A stretch of 11,132 nt of DNA from Xanthobacteraceae bacterium. Lineage in GTDB: Bacteria > Pseudomonadota > Alphaproteobacteria > Rhizobiales > Xanthobacteraceae. The notes below the pieces were generated by a model, which saw nothing but the letters and a program-made list of their open reading frames with translations, did no database searches and was not told the origin of the DNA. The stretch spans positions 1 to 11,132 of the forward strand of contig JASHYD010000656.1 of the NCBI GenBank assembly GCA_030043175.1, in the 5' to 3' direction. A program made the translations under genes and the position numbers. Below are positions 6,856-11,132 of this stretch, one piece after another; within the stretch, counting starts at the first letter, position 1, and each line of letters starts with the position of its first letter.

Positions 6856-8247
6856 ATGAACGATCCCATTCAGAGTGATTTACACGCCCGCATTCGGCGG
6901 TCGTTCCTGCTCGGTCTTACGCGACAGCCGGTGGCGACGCCGCCGGCGCTTGGCGGTCTGCTGCCCCAGGGGTGCGATCCCGCCCTTGCCCTGCTCGCCC
7001 TCGTGGGGCAACGCCAGCGCTTCGCAAGGGCGCCATATCTGACGGCCGATGCCGTTCCCGACGCCGCTCGCCGCCTGCACGAGGATCGGCGCCCGATCCT
7101 ACCGCCGCGGGCGCGACGGGCCTTAGACCGCCTCGCCGCCAGCGTGGAAAAATCGCTGGCCGCCAGTGTGGTGCCGATCGCGCTACGTCGGATCGGCGCC
7201 ACCGGCTGCCGCCCGCATCCCTTCGATCTGCCGGAACTTGCGCGCCATCTCAAAGCCGATGCCGAAAACCATGGCCTTGCCGAGCGCGCCTACCTCGCCT
7301 TGATCGCGTCCGATGCTGACGAGGACGCCGCCAAAGGCTTGTTCTTCGAGCGCATCACGTCCGATAACTGGACCACGTTCCCAAAGACGCACCGGCGCTC
7401 GTTCGTTGCCGGTATGCGCCGAGAAAACCCTGCGGCTGGCCGTGCTCTGATCGAAAGCGTCTGGAAGACTGAGCCTGCCCCCATTCGCGCCACCTTGCTC
7501 GACGCACTCACCGTGGGGCTCGGTGCTGACGACAAGCCATTTCTCGAAAAGCTCGCGGGCGATCGCGCCGAGAGCGTCAAGCAGGTCGCTGCGCGGTTGC
7601 TCGCCCGCATGCCATCCGCGGAGGGCTTCGAGCAACGCCTTGCGGAGGCCGCACGATGTTTCGAACGCCCGAGTCACGGCCTTGGCCGCGCGATGGCGGC
7701 AATCGGCGTAGACCGCCAGGGGGCGCTCACCTTCACGCTGCCCGTTAAATTGACGTACGCGGAGCTGGACCGGCTGTTCAGCGACCTGCCGCTCGACGCT
7801 CTTGCCAACACTGTTGGCGTCACACCGGCCGAAATCATAGCTGCGCTGCCCGAGGACGAGCACCACACCTGCCTGCTCCTACTCGATTCGGCGGTGGCCA
7901 GCGATGATGCGGCGACAGTGCAATGCATCGTGGGGACACGCCTGCTCGCCAGCCGGGCGTTGACGGGAAGTCTCGTCATGCCGCTCGCATCCGCGGCGCG
8001 CCTTCCGCTCGACCCCGATATGGCGGCGCGTCTGCTCGCCGCTCCCGCATGGAAGAACGCCGTCAGCGGCGGCATCGAGGAAGCCGGGCCGGCCGGGCCA
8101 AAGGACGACGGACGGCTCATCTTCACTGCAACACTCATGCCCCGCGAGGTGATGCCGGCGTTCATCGAATCGCTCGCTCCCTTGCCGCTTGCCGCGACAC
8201 GCACCGCCAAGGATTATGCCGACCTCATCCTCGCCCTGCCGGCCTGA
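6856..8247 (+). CDS. DUF5691-type helical-repeat protein
   Basis: A 463-residue cytoplasmic protein. The ATG at 6856 follows the SWIM stop by two bases; its own ribosome site is weak (GCGGG), fitting translational coupling. Residues about 180-252 hold the part I recognise as typical of DUF5691: a HEAT-like series with W-K-T-E, R-A-T-L-L-D-A-L, D-K-P-F-L-E-K-L, DRAESVKQVA and LLARMP. Such alpha-helical repeats usually serve as protein-binding scaffolds. No catalytic motif or metal site is visible. In relatives, as I recall, this family is found almost only beside SWIM, MoxR, DUF5682 and VWA genes, which points to a structural part of one complex. The name rests on pattern memory rather than a search, and no function is known. 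Confidence 0.8.
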   Translation: MNDPIQSDLHARIRRSFLLGLTRQPVATPPALGGLLPQGCDPALALLALVGQRQRFARAPYLTADAVPDAARRLHEDRRPILPPRARRALDRLAASVEKSLAASVVPIALRRIGATGCRPHPFDLPELARHLKADAENHGLAERAYLALIASDADEDAAKGLFFERITSDNWTTFPKTHRRSFVAGMRRENPAAGRALIESVWKTEPAPIRATLLDALTVGLGADDKPFLEKLAGDRAESVKQVAARLLARMPSAEGFEQRLAEAARCFERPSHGLGRAMAAIGVDRQGALTFTLPVKLTYAELDRLFSDLPLDALANTVGVTPAEIIAALPEDEHHTCLLLLDSAVASDDAATVQCIVGTRLLASRALTGSLVMPLASAARLPLDPDMAARLLAAPAWKNAVSGGIEEAGPAGPKDDGRLIFTATLMPREVMPAFIESLAPLPLAATRTAKDYADLILALPA

Positions 8248-8276
8248 TTGCCAACCCATCAAGCGGAGCATGCCTG

Positions 8277-9383
8277 ATGAAAAAATCCGACGCCGCAACC
8301 AGTGTCGATGGCCAGTTGCGCCAGTCGGCGGAGGCCCTCTATGCCCACGAGATCGACGCGCTGGCCGAGGAGGACGAACGGCGGCGTCCGGCGCGATGGC
8401 GGCTTTCACCACAGGCAGTCGTCACCTATCTCATGGGAGGCAAGACCCGATCGGGCGTCGACGTCACCGCCAAGTACATCGGCAACCGCCGCCTGATCGA
8501 GACCGCCGTCGCAACCCTCGCCACCGACCGGGCGCTGCTCATCCTCGGCGTGCCGGGCACTGCGAAATCCTGGGTATCCGAGCATCTGGCCGCCGCCATT
8601 TCCGGCTCTTCTGAGCTCATCGTGCAGTGCACCGCCGGCACCGATGAAAACCAGATTCGCTACGGCTGGAACTACGCGCAACTTCTCGCCAAGGGCCCCT
8701 CCCGCGACGCTCTCGTTGCGACACCGCTCATGCGCGCGATGGAGGGCGGCAAGCTCGTGCGCTTCGAGGAACTGACTCGGATGTCGTCGGATGTCCAGGA
8801 CACCCTGATCACGGTGCTGTCGGAAAAAATGCTGCCGATCCCAGAGATCAATGACGCGGTTCATGCCAAGCACGGCTTCAATATGATCGCCACCGCCAAC
8901 ACCCGGGACAAGGGCGTCAACGACCTGTCTTCGGCCCTCAAGCGGCGGTTCAACGTCGTCGTGCTGCCGCTGCCTGGAGATCTCGAAGAAGAGGTGAAGA
9001 TCGTAACCAAGCGCGTCGGTGAGATCGGCAGCGGCCTCGAGTTGCCGAAGATCGCGCCCGCTGAGCAGGAAATCATGCGCATCGTCACGATCTTTCGCGA
9101 GCTGCGCGATGGCCAGACGCTTGACGGCCGCTTGAAGCTGAAATCGCCCTCGGGTTCGTTGTCGACGGCCGAGGCCATCGCCGTCACCATCGGTGCATGG
9201 GCGGAGGCGGGTCATTTCGGCTCGGGAGAAATAGACGCGCAGAGCATGGCGGCCAATCTGGTCGGCGCGGTCGTCAAGGATCCGGTGCAGGACAAGGTCG
9301 TTCTGCAGGAATACCTCGAAACGGTCGTGCGCGAGCGCAAGCCATGGGCGGACCTCTACGGCGCGATCCGCGAAGTGATGTGA
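8277..9383 (+). CDS. MoxR-class AAA+ ATPase, YehL-like
   Basis: A 368-residue cytoplasmic ATPase. The ATG at 8277 has GGAG at 8264-8267, nine bases upstream; a 29-bp gap follows the previous stop. Motifs in order: Walker A GVPGTAKS at 91-98 (Lys97), a Walker B-like L-V-R-F-E-E ending at Glu164-Glu165, Glu in place of the usual Asp, sensor 1 ATANT with Asn208, and K222-R223-R224-F225, the arginine-finger region. Blocks such as RYGWNYA, FEELTR, SDVQDTLI and LSEKMLPIPE are characteristic of the YehL branch of MoxR ATPases. MoxR proteins form hexamers and remodel or load metal into partners, usually with a VWA-domain protein (CbbQ/CbbO, NorQ/NorD, RavA/ViaA). No VWA gene is seen here, but one is expected downstream of DUF5682. 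The next gene begins one base after its stop. Confidence 0.93.
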   Translation: MKKSDAATSVDGQLRQSAEALYAHEIDALAEEDERRRPARWRLSPQAVVTYLMGGKTRSGVDVTAKYIGNRRLIETAVATLATDRALLILGVPGTAKSWVSEHLAAAISGSSELIVQCTAGTDENQIRYGWNYAQLLAKGPSRDALVATPLMRAMEGGKLVRFEELTRMSSDVQDTLITVLSEKMLPIPEINDAVHAKHGFNMIATANTRDKGVNDLSSALKRRFNVVVLPLPGDLEEEVKIVTKRVGEIGSGLELPKIAPAEQEIMRIVTIFRELRDGQTLDGRLKLKSPSGSLSTAEAIAVTIGAWAEAGHFGSGEIDAQSMAANLVGAVVKDPVQDKVVLQEYLETVVRERKPWADLYGAIREVM

Positions 9384-9384
9384 C

Positions 9385-11132
9385 ATGACGTCAGTAAACG
9401 GCGATCGCCTGCATTTGCTTGGCATCCGCCACCACGGGCCGGGATCGGCCTGCAGCATGCTTGCGGCCCTCGAGCATGCTGATCCTGCGATCGTACTGAT
9501 CGAAGGGCCACCGGACGCGGATGATGTGATCCGGTTTGCTTCGTCGCCCGCTATGACGCCGCCCGTGGCGCTTCTCGTTCATGCGCAGGACGATCCAAGC
9601 AACGCGAGCTTTTTCCCATTCGCCGTGTTCTCGCCGGAGTGGCAGGCCATGCGGTGGGCACTGGCGAGACAGCGGCCAGTGCGGTTTATCGATCTGCCGA
9701 TGTCCAACCGGCTCGCCGAGCGGGCGCAGCGGACAAGCGGCGAGAAAGACCCCCCGCCCGACACCGCAGCCGAGCGGGCGCCGGAAGGGTCAAAGGAAGC
9801 CGACAACGAACTTATGCGCATCCGGCGCGACCCGCTGGGCTACCTCGCGGCACTCGCGGGCTATGAGGACGGCGAGGCGTGGTGGAACGCCCTCGTCGAG
9901 CAAGGCGCACACGGCCCGGAGATCTTCGCCGCCTTGGAGGCAGCGATCACTGCGCTGCGCGAACGGGTCGACCCGCCGCAATATCAATCGCCCGCCGCGG
10001 CAGAGACCGAGCAGCGGCGCGAAGCGCATATGCGTCTCGCCATTGCCAAGGCGGCGGCAGAAATTGAGGGATCGCTCGCCGTCGTATGCGGCGCATGGCA
10101 CGTGCCGGCGTTGCGCCGCAAGGTCGTCGCCAAGCACGATCGCGCTCTCCTGAAGGGGCTTCCTGCAGTGAAGGTCACTGCGACCTGGGTCCCCTGGACT
10201 GAGACCCGGCTGGCGGCCAGCTCGGGTTACGGCGCCGGTGTTGTTTCGCCCGGCTGGTACGCACACCTGTGGCATGGGCTGCAACTTGGAAAATCGGAAC
10301 GGGCGGTTGCGCCGCTCACCGTCAATGCCCTTACGACGCGCTGGCAGGCAAAGGTCGCGGGCTTACTCCGCAAGAACGGCCGGCCGGCGTCGACCGCGTC
10401 GGTGATTGAGGCCTCGCGCCTCGCCATCTCGCTCGCGTCGTTGCGCGACCTCGCCCTGCCCGGCCTCGAGGAGATGCGAGAGGCGAGCCTCGCGACGCTC
10501 TGCGAAGGCGAAACGGCGCCGTTCCGCCTGATCGAGCGGCAGCTCGTCGTCGGCCAGCGCGTCGGTGAGATCGATGAGGGCGTGCCGCAGATGCCGCTGG
10601 CCGCCGACCTCGCACGCTGGCAGCACAATCTCAAACTCAAGCCCGAGGCGCTCGATACCGACATTTCGCTCGATTTGAGAAGCGAAGCGGGCCGCGCCAA
10701 GTCGCACCTTCTGCACCGTGTTGCGCTCATCCATGTGCCTTGGGGCACGGTCCAAAGTGCAGGACAAAGCCGAGGCAGCTTCCGCGAAAATTGGCGACTC
10801 CGATGGGAGCCCGAATTCTCGGTTCGTCTCGCCGAGGCGCTGGTCTACGGCACTACCGTGGAACAAGCGGCAGGCAATGCGGCCGTCGCGGCAGCGGAGT
10901 GCGCGACGTCGCTCGACACCATCTCCGAGATCGTGCGCGGCTGTCTCGATTCAGGCCTCGAGTCGGCGGCGGACCGCGCCATAACCCTATTGCAGCGGCA
11001 GTCGACCACGACGAGCGATATCGCCAGTCTCGCCGGTGCCGTTCCACCGCTCGCCGAAACCCTCCGCTATGGCACCGCGCGTGCGATGCCTACGCGAGCG
11101 CTCCGCCTGCTGGTGACGAGCCTGACTGAGGC
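9385..11132 (+). CDS. DUF5682 protein, ChaN/TraB-like metal-site motifs (3' end beyond right edge)
   Basis: The first 582 codons of a protein that stays open to the window edge; family members are about 750-800 residues as I recall, so roughly a quarter is missing. The ATG at 9385 is one base after the ATPase stop (TGACATG), so translation is probably coupled. Near the N-terminus: G13-I-R-H16-H17-G-P-G-S-A, then L-I-E40-G-P-P-D, F-F-P-F with S-P-E-W-Q, F-I-D103-L-P, and V-C-G-A-W-H239-V-P. A His-His, Glu, Asp and late G-x-x-H set is the layout of the ChaN/TraB/erythromycin-esterase group, which bind metal or haem or hydrolyse bonds, so a metal-dependent active site is plausible but unproven. 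Residues about 109-136 are a Pro/charged insertion likely disordered. The rest is mostly helical. It is comparable to E. coli YehM by context. Function unknown. Confidence 0.87.
   Translation, partial: MTSVNGDRLHLLGIRHHGPGSACSMLAALEHADPAIVLIEGPPDADDVIRFASSPAMTPPVALLVHAQDDPSNASFFPFAVFSPEWQAMRWALARQRPVRFIDLPMSNRLAERAQRTSGEKDPPPDTAAERAPEGSKEADNELMRIRRDPLGYLAALAGYEDGEAWWNALVEQGAHGPEIFAALEAAITALRERVDPPQYQSPAAAETEQRREAHMRLAIAKAAAEIEGSLAVVCGAWHVPALRRKVVAKHDRALLKGLPAVKVTATWVPWTETRLAASSGYGAGVVSPGWYAHLWHGLQLGKSERAVAPLTVNALTTRWQAKVAGLLRKNGRPASTASVIEASRLAISLASLRDLALPGLEEMREASLATLCEGETAPFRLIERQLVVGQRVGEIDEGVPQMPLAADLARWQHNLKLKPEALDTDISLDLRSEAGRAKSHLLHRVALIHVPWGTVQSAGQSRGSFRENWRLRWEPEFSVRLAEALVYGTTVEQAAGNAAVAAAECATSLDTISEIVRGCLDSGLESAADRAITLLQRQSTTTSDIASLAGAVPPLAETLRYGTARAMPTRALRLLVTSLTE

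Noticed and set aside
8406..9458. 350-codon minus-strand open frame
   Set aside because: Lies opposite the MoxR ATPase, whose Walker motifs are unambiguous. Long antisense frames are expected in GC-rich coding DNA.
1..11132. CRISPR array, insertion sequence, attachment site or rRNA
   Set aside because: No spaced direct repeats, transposase motifs, terminal inverted repeats with target duplications, or rRNA-like segments were seen.

Overview
The window is GC-rich DNA whose start codons, Shine-Dalgarno sites and GC-rich third codon positions fit an alphaproteobacterium. A short inverted repeat behind the quinoprotein gene resembles intergenic palindromes I remember from Bradyrhizobium and relatives, so a Bradyrhizobium-like member of the Hyphomicrobiales is the best guess. 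This assignment is an inference, because the window holds no rRNA or other taxonomic marker. Six genes lie whole inside the window and one is cut at each edge.

Left half (1-4738), an exported catabolic module. The 5' part of an epoxide-hydrolase-like alpha/beta hydrolase with a twin-arginine leader points left from 519. Facing away from it, across a 568-bp gap that contains a perfect 16-bp palindrome, is a PQQ-dependent alcohol dehydrogenase (1088-2809). It too carries an RR leader, it has an Asp-Tyr-Asp active-site motif of the lanthanide (XoxF) type, and it lacks the adjacent-cysteine pair usual in this family. Two tandem paralogous secreted proteins of unknown function follow (2964-3797 and 3908-4738). 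Each carries an EF-hand-like Asp-rich loop. One plausible reading is that the hydrolase opens an epoxide to a diol or releases an alcohol in the periplasm, the quinoprotein oxidises it, and the two small proteins assist in binding substrate or metal.

Middle (4739-5428): about 690 bp with no convincing gene, only two small inverted repeats.

Right half (5429-11132): a tightly packed operon. It encodes a SWIM zinc-finger protein (5429-6853), a DUF5691-type helical-repeat protein (6856-8247), a MoxR-class AAA+ ATPase of the YehL type (8277-9383), and the first 582 residues of a DUF5682 protein (9385 to the right edge). Gaps are 2, 29 and 1 bp. The family is widespread and resembles E. coli yehL-yehM-yehP-yehQ, but its function is unknown to me. 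A VWA-domain protein is expected just past the right edge. The likely scheme is an ATP-driven MoxR/VWA remodelling machine serving the DUF5682 protein, a predicted metal-site protein of the ChaN/TraB type, with the SWIM and helical-repeat proteins as adaptors. This is the best candidate for an undescribed system here.
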